Origin: an uncultured Bacteroidales bacterium
GTDB taxonomy: Bacteria > Bacteroidota > Bacteroidia > Bacteroidales > F082
Assembly (NCBI GenBank): GCA_905234455.1
Contig: CAJOIH010000002.1
Span: forward strand, 1-64,000
Direction: 5' to 3'
Length of the DNA stretch: 64,000 bases
This document shows, in pieces, positions 1 to 9,700 of the stretch. Both the position numbers and the translations under genes were made by a program. The notes beneath the pieces are model-generated. The model was not told the origin of the DNA. It made no database searches and worked only from the letters and a program-made list of their open reading frames with translations. The number at the start of each line of letters is the position of its first letter. The stretch's first letter is position 1.

Positions 1-1
1 A

Positions 2-253
2 CAAAAGGCCAGGGAGTGCCTGAGGATATTAAGCATGCCCGACGACGAGCGGAAGGCCTACGAAAGATATCTGTACAACAAGGTTTATGAAGAGGATGTC
101 GTCGAGACGGCCCGCGAGGATGGCTACGAAGACGGCTACGAGGCAGGTGAAACCAACGGACGAACCGAAACCATACACGAAATCGTCCAAAAGATGGAAG
201 CCGCTGGCATGGACCCGGCAACGATCACCCAACTTACCGGCTATGCGGAATAA
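2..253 (+). CDS. C-terminal part of Rpn-type (PD-(D/E)XK) nuclease/transposase family protein, truncated by window edge
   Basis: Frame open to window edge; acidic tail 'EDVVETAREDGYEDGYEAGETNGR..' typical of Rpn-family C-termini. Confidence 0.45.
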   Translation, partial: QKARECLRILSMPDDERKAYERYLYNKVYEEDVVETAREDGYEDGYEAGETNGRTETIHEIVQKMEAAGMDPATITQLTGYAE

Positions 254-274
254 CCCGGCTCCACAATACAAAAC

Positions 275-961
275 TTAGAAAAACTTGATGAACCCGCTGA
301 TGATGAAGTAAAGCCCAAACAACACCAATCCCCAGCCGATAATCTTGTTCATGATCATGATGCGCTTCGCATTGAAGAACTTCTTCAAAAACGAAGCCCC
401 CTTGGCCTTCAAAAGGTCACAACCCAAACTGGTGCCCAACACAATGGCAAAAAACAACAGGACCTTCAGCTTGTTGCCCTCCATCGTGCCAGCCGTCACC
501 GCCACCGTGCTGAACCAAAAAATCCAAACAAAGGGATTCAGCACATTCAGCACAAAACCCTTCCCAAGAAACACAAACCAACGCGGCGTGTCGTCGTCCT
601 TCTTGAATACCTCACGGTTCTCGTCGATAATTTCGTCAGTGCGCTCCTTGATGCTCTTGAAACTGTCCTCCTTCACCTTCTTGTTGTAAGTGAATACACC
701 GAACAAAATCAAAATCACTCCCGCACCCAAACTGAAATAAAACAGCTCTTTCTCACCATTGGCCACCACCTGGATCGATGTCAACACACACAACGACACC
801 ATCAGTACATCGTTCAGGAAAACCCCAAAGGCAAACCAAGCCGCCGAACGGAACCCGCGGTGGATACTGGTCTGAATCAACGTGATAAACGCCGGTCCAA
901 ACCCCAGCACAATCGCCAAGGTCAAACCAAACACTACCGCATCGAACACAAACCTAAACAT
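275..961 (-). CDS. LysE family amino-acid exporter
   Basis: 228 aa multi-TM protein with LysE-type N-terminus (GFGPAFITLIQTSIHRGFRSA). Confidence 0.75.
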   Translation of the reverse strand: MFRFVFDAVVFGLTLAIVLGFGPAFITLIQTSIHRGFRSAAWFAFGVFLNDVLMVSLCVLTSIQVVANGEKELFYFSLGAGVILILFGVFTYNKKVKEDSFKSIKERTDEIIDENREVFKKDDDTPRWFVFLGKGFVLNVLNPFVWIFWFSTVAVTAGTMEGNKLKVLLFFAIVLGTSLGCDLLKAKGASFLKKFFNAKRIMIMNKIIGWGLVLFGLYFIISGFIKFF

Positions 962-1012
962 ACTCCTAACTCCTCACTTCTAACTCCTCACTCCTCACAT
1001 ACTCCTCCCACA
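962..1012 (-). repeat. Low-complexity GAGTTAGGAG-type repeat at GH3 gene 3' end
   Basis: actcctaactcctcacttctaactcctcactcctcac. Confidence 0.6.
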
Positions 1013-2558
1013 TCTCCTGCCGTTTCCCCTTCAGCACCCTCGGGAACTTCGTCGCACCGCCCCACTTGCCAATCTTCTCCTCCATGAACTTATAGAATAC
1101 CTCGGTGGGCAACACGTCGATAAACAGCTCCTTGATGGCCTCGGTGCGCTCCACGGCATAGTCGTCGTTGAGCTCGCAGAGGTGCCCGTCGATCTTCTGG
1201 AGAGCCAGTTGCGGGTCAATCTTCTCGTCGCACCCCAAGTACCAATGGTGGGCATACATGGTGCCATGCTTGATGCCGGCCACGGTGAACTCGGTGATGT
1301 CAACCCCCAGCTCCTCGGCCGTCAGCTCTACCGCCCGCGTCATGTTGTCCTGCGAGAGGTGCTCGCCAGTGATGCTCAAAAACTGCTTGGTGCGACCCGT
1401 GATGACGATGTTGACGCCCCGGGGACGGTCGCCGTAAAGCGGTCCGTCGGGAGGCAGGAACTTGATGGTGTCGCCAATGAGGTAACGCCACGTGCCGGCA
1501 CAGGTCGAGAGCAATAGGGCATAGTCGGTGTTCACCTCCACCTCCTTCAAGGTCAAGGTCTTGGGATGCTCCACGATGTTGCCGTTCTCGTCGAAGTTCT
1601 CCTCGTTGAAAGGCACAAACTCGAAATAGATGCCGTTGTCGACCAACAGCTGCATCACGCGCTTGTTCAGGTCCACCTGGTAGGCGATGTAGCCCTCCGA
1701 GGCCAGGTAGCTCTCAATGTAGGTCACCTTCTTGCCGAACAGGCGCTCGAAACTCTTCTCGTAGGGGGCAAAGGCCACGCCGCTGTGCACATACACCATC
1801 AGGTTGGGCCACAGGTCGTGGATGGTCTTCAAATGGTATTCCTTGACGATGCGCTCCAGCAGGATCTGCACCCAGGCAGGCACACCCACAATCACGCCGA
1901 TGTCCCACGTGGGCGCGGCCTTCACCATCTCGTCGAGCTTCTCCGACCAGTCCTTGATCTTCGAGATGCGCTGTCCGGGCTTGTAGAAGAACTCGAACCA
2001 TCGCGGGATCTTCCCTGCCGAGATGCCCGAGAGGTCACCGGCATAATAGCCACCCTCGCGACTGTAGGAGAGGTCGGTCGACCCGCCAATCATCAGCACG
2101 CCGCGGTTGTAGAACTCCTTCGGGAAGTCGTAGCGCACGGCCGACACCAGCTGCCTGATGCTGGCCTTGGTGATCTTCGAGTTGAGCTCCCTCGTAATCG
2201 GGATGTATTTGCTGGAAGCCTCGGAAGTGCCGCTGCTCAGCGCGAAATACTTGATCTTGCCGGGCCACGTCACGTTGTGCTCGCCGTTCAATGAACGGTA
2301 CCACCACTCGTCGTGCATCTTGTTGTAGTCGAATACCGGCACGGTGTTCCGAAACGCCTCAGTCACGTTTTTCGACAGCAATAGATCCGTGAAGTGGTAA
2401 TGCCGCCCGAATTCGGTGAACTGCGCCTTGCGCAACAGCTTCTTCAGCTCGCGCTCCTGGGCCTTTACCGGACGTATGGTCTTCTGCTTGATCTGCACGG
2501 GGATGTTCTTCAACTCCGCCGCGGTCTTGACAATCGTTCCAAATAACTGGGATGGCAT
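966..2558 (-). CDS. GH3 auxin-responsive promoter family protein (acyl-adenylating)
   Basis: 530 aa; 'YFALSSGTSEASSKYIPIT', 'YIESYLASEG', 'ITGRTKQFLSITGEHLSQDNM' GH3 motifs. Confidence 0.85.
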   Translation of the reverse strand: MPSQLFGTIVKTAAELKNIPVQIKQKTIRPVKAQERELKKLLRKAQFTEFGRHYHFTDLLLSKNVTEAFRNTVPVFDYNKMHDEWWYRSLNGEHNVTWPGKIKYFALSSGTSEASSKYIPITRELNSKITKASIRQLVSAVRYDFPKEFYNRGVLMIGGSTDLSYSREGGYYAGDLSGISAGKIPRWFEFFYKPGQRISKIKDWSEKLDEMVKAAPTWDIGVIVGVPAWVQILLERIVKEYHLKTIHDLWPNLMVYVHSGVAFAPYEKSFERLFGKKVTYIESYLASEGYIAYQVDLNKRVMQLLVDNGIYFEFVPFNEENFDENGNIVEHPKTLTLKEVEVNTDYALLLSTCAGTWRYLIGDTIKFLPPDGPLYGDRPRGVNIVITGRTKQFLSITGEHLSQDNMTRAVELTAEELGVDITEFTVAGIKHGTMYAHHWYLGCDEKIDPQLALQKIDGHLCELNDDYAVERTEAIKELFIDVLPTEVFYKFMEEKIGKWGGATKFPRVLKGKRQEMWEEYVRSEELEVRS

Positions 2559-2591
2559 GATGCTTTGTTTATTGCCGCAAAGATAAAAATT

Positions 2592-2873
2592 TTATTGATT
2601 GAAGGTCTTCAATTCTTCGATAAGTTGTTCGGTGGCCTCATCCCGACCGATGATGTACCCGATCTGCTCGTTACGCTCCTCTATTTCCGCCAAACGGGTC
2701 GCGTAACCCGCCTTGGTACTAGGGTTCTCCTTCATCTCGGTGAGCTCCCTGCGCAACAGGCTGCGGTAGATGCCGCTGCCCACAAACAGCCCCACAAACA
2801 AAAACAGGACAATCAACGGCACGATCAGCGTCCACAGGCGTTTTTTCTTTTGGTTGGTCATGACAATCTGCAT
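2592..2873 (-). CDS. Hypothetical small membrane protein
   Basis: 93 aa ORF with one strong N-terminal TM, 6 nt downstream of the preceding ORF. Confidence 0.55.
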   Translation of the reverse strand: MQIVMTNQKKKRLWTLIVPLIVLFLFVGLFVGSGIYRSLLRRELTEMKENPSTKAGYATRLAEIEERNEQIGYIIGRDEATEQLIEELKTFNQ

Positions 2874-2879
2874 TGAAGG

Positions 2880-3233
2880 TTAAACTTTCTTGGTGGTCTT
2901 GGTGGTCGACGAAACGGTGGTCTTGCCGCCCGAGTCCTTGACGGTGGTGGTCGTCTCCGACTTGATGGTCAGCCCCAGGGTCTGCAAGGTGCCGCACCAG
3001 GTCAAACCCGCACAGAACGCCGTCTTCAGGCTAGTGGGCTCCATGATGAAAAAGGCCAGCATCGTCCCGATGAAGGGCATCAGCAGGGCATCCACGATAA
3101 AGTAGAAATGGTCCGCCTTGTCGGGAAACAGCTTCTTTAGGAACGACTTGCAACCAACCGCGTCGGAATAAATCGAGAGCAACTCCGAGATGAGCGCTCC
3201 CATGAACGTGACAATGAGTAAAATGTAATCCAT
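2880..3233 (-). CDS. Hypothetical membrane protein with Thr/Lys-rich tail
   Basis: 117 aa, 2-3 predicted TM, tail 'KSETTTTVKDSGGKTTVSSTTKTTKKV'. Confidence 0.6.
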   Translation of the reverse strand: MDYILLIVTFMGALISELLSIYSDAVGCKSFLKKLFPDKADHFYFIVDALLMPFIGTMLAFFIMEPTSLKTAFCAGLTWCGTLQTLGLTIKSETTTTVKDSGGKTTVSSTTKTTKKV

Positions 3234-3249
3234 CTTTATAGTTTAGCTT

Positions 3250-3912
3250 TTAACTTTCCACTCCGTTCAGCCACTGGCAGAACTCCTTCGTCTTCCTGAA
3301 CTCCTCCAGCACCCATTCCACCAGGTCCGGCCCATATAGCACCTCGTCGCCCACTTCCCTTACCAGCAGGTAATCCCGTAGCTTGAGGTATTCGGCATAG
3401 GGATGGTCCTTGGGATAGCCGTTGGGCACCCGCTTCAAGGCGCTATGGGTGTCCAGCGTGAAGCCCTTCGCCTTCTTGATGGCCTTCTCAAGTGCCTCGC
3501 CCTCATAGAGAATCTCCTCGCGGACGCTTTTCAAGGTCTCGGGATAGGGCATGTACATCCCCGTGCAGAGCATGTTGCCGCTGAAGTAGTCCTCCGACTC
3601 CCTCGGCTGCACCTGGAAGTAATAGCCGCTGAGCATCGACTTCTTGCCGCCCTTGCACACAAACACGCCCATGTGGGTCTTGTACGGCCGCTTGTCCGAC
3701 GAGAACCGTGTGTCGCGGTAAAACCGGTAAGTACAGTCCTTCAGCGTCAAGCCCTGCATGTCCTTGTCGAACCGCGCCACGCCGTCGATGATCTGCTGGG
3801 CCAGGGCGTTGAACTTCACCAAAGCGCTTTGGTATTCCTGCTTGTGCTCATGAAACCACTCGCGGTTGTTGTGGTGGAGCACCTGTGTGAGAAAAGTGAT
3901 GATTTCTTCCAT
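3250..3912 (-). CDS. DUF2461 domain-containing protein (TIGR02453 family)
   Basis: 'FLTQVLHHNNREWFHEHKQEYQ', 'YRFYRDTRFSSDKRPYKTHMG'; start at MEEII. Confidence 0.85.
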   Translation of the reverse strand: MEEIITFLTQVLHHNNREWFHEHKQEYQSALVKFNALAQQIIDGVARFDKDMQGLTLKDCTYRFYRDTRFSSDKRPYKTHMGVFVCKGGKKSMLSGYYFQVQPRESEDYFSGNMLCTGMYMPYPETLKSVREEILYEGEALEKAIKKAKGFTLDTHSALKRVPNGYPKDHPYAEYLKLRDYLLVREVGDEVLYGPDLVEWVLEEFRKTKEFCQWLNGVES

Positions 3913-3941
3913 AGCGACTACAAATTTAAGGTTTTTTCCTT

Positions 3942-3949
3942 TAACTTTG
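3942..3949 (+). promoter_or_regulatory. Bacteroidales-type -7 element TAACTTTG upstream of the S46 peptidase
   Basis: TAnnTTTG match 28 nt before the ATG. Confidence 0.45.
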
Positions 3950-3977
3950 CCCAAAATTCAAAATTAGCATCATCATC

Positions 3978-6110
3978 ATGAAACGACTTCTTCTTTCACT
4001 CGCCGTCCTTTTGACCTCGGCGATGGCCTTCGCCGGCGAAGGCATGTGGATCCCCATGCTCCTCCAATACAACGAAAAAGAGATGCAGGAGATGGGCATG
4101 CGCATCACTGCCGACGACATCTACAGCATCAACCACAGCAGCCTCAAGGACGCCATCGTGCTCTTCGGCGGCGGCTGCACCGGCGAAATCGTCAGCGACT
4201 ACGGCCTGCTCTTCACCAACCACCACTGCGGCTACGACTGGATCCAACGGCACAGCTCCGTCGAACACGACTACCTCACCGACGGGTTCTGGGCCTACGA
4301 CCGCTCGCAGGAACTGCCCTGCCCAGGCCTCACCGTCACCATCCTCCGCGAGATGCGCGACGTCACCGAACAGGTGCTGTTCGAGGTCACCGAGGAGATG
4401 ACCGAGGAAAAACGCCAAGCCACCATCACCGAGAACATGAAACGCATCATCGCCGAAGTGGAGAAGACCACCGACTATAAAGTCTCCATCAAGCCGTTTT
4501 TCTTGGGAAATGAATATTATCTGCTGCTGAATGAGGTGTTTACCGACATCCGCCTGGTGGGATGCCCCCCGAGCAACATCGGCAAGTTCGGCGGCGACAC
4601 CGACAACTGGGTGTGGCCCCGCCATACCGGCGACTTCAGCATCTTCCGCGTGTATGCCGACAAGGACGGCCATCCCGCCGAATATAGCGCCGACAACGTG
4701 CCTTACAAACCCGTACAGCACCTCCAGATCTCGCTGAAAGGCGCCGACGAGGGCGACTTCGCCTTCGTGTTCGGCTACCCCGCCCGCACTAGCGAGTACC
4801 TGCCCGCCGTGGCCGTCGACCAGGAAGCCAACGTCATCGACCCCATCGCAGTCCGCCTCCGCGGCGAGATCCTCGACATCTACAACACCTACCAGGAACA
4901 GGACCGCAAAGTGCGCATCCAATACGCCTCCAAACACGCCGGCCTGGGCAACGGATGGAAGAAATGGATGGGCGTCACCGAAGGCATCAACCGCTTCCAC
5001 GGCGTGGAGAAAAAACGCTTCTACGAGGAGTCGTTCCAAGAGTGGTGCCTCGGCAGCCGCCTGCGCTACCTCTACATCAACCTGCTGAAGAACTTCGAGG
5101 CGAAATACAAGGAACTGGAACCCTACAAAGTGGCCTACACCTACCTCACCAACGCGGGACTCAACATCGAAATCATCGGCTTTGCAGGGAATTTCAACAA
5201 GCTTTCCGAAGTCACCAAGGAAACCCCGCAGGAAGAGGTCGACAAGATGCTGGCTTCGCTGAAGAAGGCATCGGCCGAGTTCTTCAAGAACTACCATCAG
5301 CCCATCGATGAGGAAGTGGCCCGGGCCATGCTCACCGAATACCTCCAAAACCAACCCGCCGACTTCCGCCCCGACTTCCTCAACGACATTGCCGACGTGA
5401 ACGCCTATGTGGCCATGCTGTTCGAAAAGTCAATGTTTACCGACGAGGAAAAAGTCAACGATTTGATTGATAATTTCAAACCCATCAAAGCCAAGAAGTT
5501 GCAGAAAGATCCCGCCTTGGTCGCCTACCAGAGCATGATCCGTTTCTATCGCGAGGAGATCAATCCCAAGATGAAGCCCATCAACGACGAGCTGGCACAA
5601 ATGCAGCGCCTTTACATGAAGGGCCAGATGCTCATGGAGCCCGACAAGCGCTTCTCGCCCGACGCCAACTTCACTCTCCGTGTCACCTACGGCAAGGTGG
5701 AGGGCTTCCGTCCCCAGGATGGCAAGAACTACCGCCACTTCACCACGCTGGAGGGCATCATGGAGAAGGAAAACCCTGAGATCTACGACTATGTGGTGGA
5801 GCCCAAGCTGAAGCAGCTCTACAACAACAAGGACTATGGCCGCTATGCCGACAAGGACGGCTCCATGCACGTGGCTTTCACCGCCAGCGTCCACACCACC
5901 GGCGGCAACTCGGGCAGCCCTATCCTGAACGCCGACGGCCAGCTGCTCGGCCTCAACTTCGACCGCTGCTGGGAAGGCACCATGAGCGACCTGGTCTACG
6001 ACCCCTCCATCTGCCGCAACATCAGTGTCGACATCCGCTACGTGCTGTTCATCATCGACAAATTCGCCGGCGCCCGCAACCTGATCGCCGAACTCGACAT
6101 CGCCGAATAA
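3978..6110 (+). CDS. S46 family peptidase, DPP11-like
   Basis: 710 aa, signal peptide, 'TNHHCGYDWIQ', 'GGNSGSPILNADGQLLGLNFDRCWEG'; Arg at the FD(G/R) specificity position. Confidence 0.9.
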   Translation: MKRLLLSLAVLLTSAMAFAGEGMWIPMLLQYNEKEMQEMGMRITADDIYSINHSSLKDAIVLFGGGCTGEIVSDYGLLFTNHHCGYDWIQRHSSVEHDYLTDGFWAYDRSQELPCPGLTVTILREMRDVTEQVLFEVTEEMTEEKRQATITENMKRIIAEVEKTTDYKVSIKPFFLGNEYYLLLNEVFTDIRLVGCPPSNIGKFGGDTDNWVWPRHTGDFSIFRVYADKDGHPAEYSADNVPYKPVQHLQISLKGADEGDFAFVFGYPARTSEYLPAVAVDQEANVIDPIAVRLRGEILDIYNTYQEQDRKVRIQYASKHAGLGNGWKKWMGVTEGINRFHGVEKKRFYEESFQEWCLGSRLRYLYINLLKNFEAKYKELEPYKVAYTYLTNAGLNIEIIGFAGNFNKLSEVTKETPQEEVDKMLASLKKASAEFFKNYHQPIDEEVARAMLTEYLQNQPADFRPDFLNDIADVNAYVAMLFEKSMFTDEEKVNDLIDNFKPIKAKKLQKDPALVAYQSMIRFYREEINPKMKPINDELAQMQRLYMKGQMLMEPDKRFSPDANFTLRVTYGKVEGFRPQDGKNYRHFTTLEGIMEKENPEIYDYVVEPKLKQLYNNKDYGRYADKDGSMHVAFTASVHTTGGNSGSPILNADGQLLGLNFDRCWEGTMSDLVYDPSICRNISVDIRYVLFIIDKFAGARNLIAELDIAE

Positions 6111-6219
6111 CCCCGACTTTTCGACTTTTACGACCACGTCTACGAACGCAACCGTCAAACAAGGCCGGTTCTATATGCTCGACATCATGGAGTTCTGCGA
6201 ACTCACCGCCGTGTAGTGC

Positions 6220-6618
6220 CTAAACCGCCATCAACTCTTTACCCACTTCTCTTATGTTTTCAAGGATCATATTCAAGCGGGTTTCGCTGGGTTTCTTTTT
6301 CCCGCTGATGTACTGAGCCATCAGGCTTTGTGATATGCCCATGCGTCGAGCCAGGGCTGATACGTTCAGTTCTGGATGCGCTATGAACAGCAAGTAGAGC
6401 TTGGTGGGTTGGGGTTTTAGGAAGAATCCTTCGAAACTTAAGTCTTCATCCAGGTCTTCCCAATGAATACCAAACTTGTCTGAGGTGAAATCAAGCCGTT
6501 GTTCCTGTGAGGCGTTACGTAATCTGGGATAGTCGGCAAACTTTTCACGGGCTTCTTTGCCTTCGGCGGTCCTGATCCAAATGGCGTCGTCTGTAATCCA
6601 AATCTTTTCGATGTTCAT
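6220..6618 (-). CDS. DUF2442 domain + XRE-type HTH protein
   Basis: 'RLRNASQEQRLDF..GIHWEDLDEDLSFEGF' then HTH 'LNVSALARRMGISQSLMAQYISGKKKPSETRLNMI'. Confidence 0.75.
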   Translation of the reverse strand: MNIEKIWITDDAIWIRTAEGKEAREKFADYPRLRNASQEQRLDFTSDKFGIHWEDLDEDLSFEGFFLKPQPTKLYLLFIAHPELNVSALARRMGISQSLMAQYISGKKKPSETRLNMILENIREVGKELMAV

Positions 6619-6651
6619 TTTTAGAAGCAAAAATAGGTAATATTTTAATTA

Positions 6652-6674
6652 CCCGCAAGGTTTTCCTGAAAAAA
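6652..6674 (+). repeat. Left copy of 23-bp direct repeat cccgcaaggttttYYtgaaaaaa
   Basis: 21/23 identical to 12230-12252; flanks the helicase/DUF5131 pair. Confidence 0.75.
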
Positions 6675-6706
6675 AACGTATTATTGCAATCAAAAATCGA
6701 GAACAA

Positions 6707-9700
6707 ATGATGGTTTTTATTGACACTGAAGTTAGTGTTCAAACCAAAAAAGTGGAAGACTATGGAGCTGTTAGGGATGATGGCGCCATGTTACACACGC
6801 ATTCAAAATCCGACTTTGATACCTTTGTGTTAAAATGTGACACGGTTTGCGGTCACAACATCATTAATCACGATTTAAAATACATTACGCTGAAAGGTAA
6901 TCCAACCATTGTGGATACCCTATGCCTTTCGCCGCTTTTGTTCCCCAAACGTCCTTATCATAATTTGGTGAAGGATGATAAACTTCAAGTTGAAGAACTG
7001 AATAACCCATTAAATGATGCCATAAAAGCCCGCGACCTGTTTAATGATGAAGTTGCGGCATGGAAGCAATTGTCGTCTGACCGGCAAGAGATATTCTATC
7101 AACTGTTGCATGACACCAACGAGTTTAAAGGTTTTTTTGAATTCATTAAATTTACCCCAACAACACGACAATTTTTATGGGGAAGGCTTTTAAAGCCTCA
7201 ACTTGATTGGTCTTCATTGATTTTGAAAGAATACCAAGGCAAAGTGTGCAACCATGCTGATTTTACCACCCTTGCACGACAATACCCTATAGAAACAGCT
7301 TATTGTTTGGCGGTGATCGGTTCCGATGATGTCTTTTCTATCACACCCGCTTGGGTGACTAGGAATTATCCTCAAGTGGCCAATGTGATGAATATACTCT
7401 GCAACACCTCTTGTGGTAATTGTGATTATTGTCGCCACAAGTTGGATTCGTATTATGGTCTCAAGGAATTCTTTGGCTACGACGAATTCCGCACCTTCGA
7501 TGGTATCCCCATGCAACAGCAGGCGGTGGAATCGGCTATAAAAGGAGAATCTTTGTTAACGATATTCCCTACAGGAGGAGGTAAGTCTCTTACCTTCCAG
7601 TTGCCGGCTCTGATGGCAGGTCGTAACATCCACGGCCTTACAGTGGTCATCTCGCCACTGCAGTCGCTGATGAAAGACCAAGTAGACAACCTGGCCGCCC
7701 GGGGTATCAGTGATGTGGTGACCATCAATGGCTTACTTGACCCCATCGAACGTGCGGTCGCCATCAATCAAGTGGTCAACGGCACAGCTAACCTGCTTTA
7801 TATAGCTCCCGAGATGCTTCGCTCCAAGACCATCGAACGTCTGCTGCTGGGTCGAAATGTGGTCCGTTTCGTGATCGACGAGGCTCACTGTTTTTCGGCT
7901 TGGGGACACGATTTTCGCACCGACTATCTGTTTATCGGCGACTTCATCCGTCAGTTGCAAGAGAAGAAACACCAAAACCAACCGATTGCCATTTCATGCT
8001 TCACGGCCACGGCCAAACAAAAGGTTGTTAGCGATATTTGCGACTATTTCAGGACAAAGCTGGGATTGGAACTGAAGGTATTTGCAGCCAATGCCGAACG
8101 TAAAAACCTGCGTTATTCTGTGCTTCACGCAGATACTCCAGACGAAAAATACAACCTGTTGCGATCCCTTATCATCGGCCACAATAGCCCCACCATCGTA
8201 TATGTTTCACGCACACGACAGACCCGGGATTTGGCTCAACATCTGGCAGACGACGGCATACGCGCCCTTCCATTCAATGGCAAGATGGAAGCTGCTGAAA
8301 AGGTTAAAAACCAAAATGCTTTCATGGGTGGTGAAACGCAGGTCATCGTGGCCACGTCTGCCTTCGGAATGGGGGTGGACAAAAAAGACGTAGGATTGGT
8401 GATTCACTATGATATTAGCGATTCTCTCGAAAACTATGTGCAAGAGGCAGGACGCGCCGGACGTGACCCTCAAATGCAGGCTGAGTGCTATGTGCTTTAT
8501 TCCGATAGCGACCTCGACAAACACTTTATCTTACTCAACCAAACCAAACTTAGCATCAGTGAGATTCAACAAGTGTGGAAAGCCATCAAAGACCTTACTG
8601 CCAAACGTGACCAAGTGAGCTGTTCACCACTGGACATTGCCCGCCAAGCAGGCTGGTCGGAAGAGGTTCAGGACGTGGAAACCCGCATCCGTGCCGCCAT
8701 TGCCGCTTTGGAGGAAGCGGGGTTCATCAAACGAGGAAGCAATTCTCCACATGTGTTTGCTACTGGTATTGCCGTGAAAAACATGGACGAAGCACGCCTC
8801 AGGCTGATGCAATCCCAGTTATTTGACGATAATTCACGCGAAGAGGCGGCCCGCATTATCAAGTCGCTTATCAGCGCCCGTGCCACAGTAGAAGGCCGAG
8901 GGGCAGAAGCCGAAAGCCGTGTCGATTATCTAGCCGACATCCTCGGCATGAGTAAGGCTACGGTGATTCGAAACATCAATCTGATGCGGCAAGATGGTCT
9001 TCTGGCTGATAGCCGCGATATGCAGGCATGGATTTCAAAGAGCACATCTCCACGCAACCTTGATGCCATTTTTCGGTTGGAACATTTTCTTCTTCAGCAT
9101 TTTACGGAAGAATCACACCGTTTCAACTACAAGGAATTGAACGAAGCAGCCCTTAAAGAAGGATTGTCGTATGCCAATGTAAAACGGTTGAGGACACTGC
9201 TCCATTTCCTGTCATTGAAGGGATACATCCATAAACAAGAGCATGGCGCCACCGATAGTGTAAGCATACGTCTGCAGTTATCATCTGAAGATACAAAGGC
9301 CCGTCTCGAACGACGGATGAGAATCTGTCGGTTTGTTGTAGAAACACTAAACGCACGCCGTGATCCCGAAATAGAACCTTCGTTGGTCAACTTCTCCCTG
9401 GTTGAGTTACTGAAACAGTACCAATTGGCAAACCAGCAGTATATGTTTGCTGACAACGAAAAACCTACGATAACCGATATCGAAGAAGCCCTTTTGTATC
9501 TCACCAAAACGGAATTAATGAAAATAGAAGGCGGCTTTCTTGTCATCTACAACACCATGCAGATAGGTCGCCTTGTGGATCGTCGCACACGCTATGGCAA
9601 AGAACAGTACCGACTGTTAGATGAATTTTACAAACAGCGTATCCGTCAGATTCATATCGTGGGTGAATACGCCAACCTTATGGTGCGCGACTATGATGCA

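Noticed and set aside
3996-5354. 452-aa minus-strand ORF
   Set aside because: Antisense shadow of the S46 peptidase in GC-rich codons
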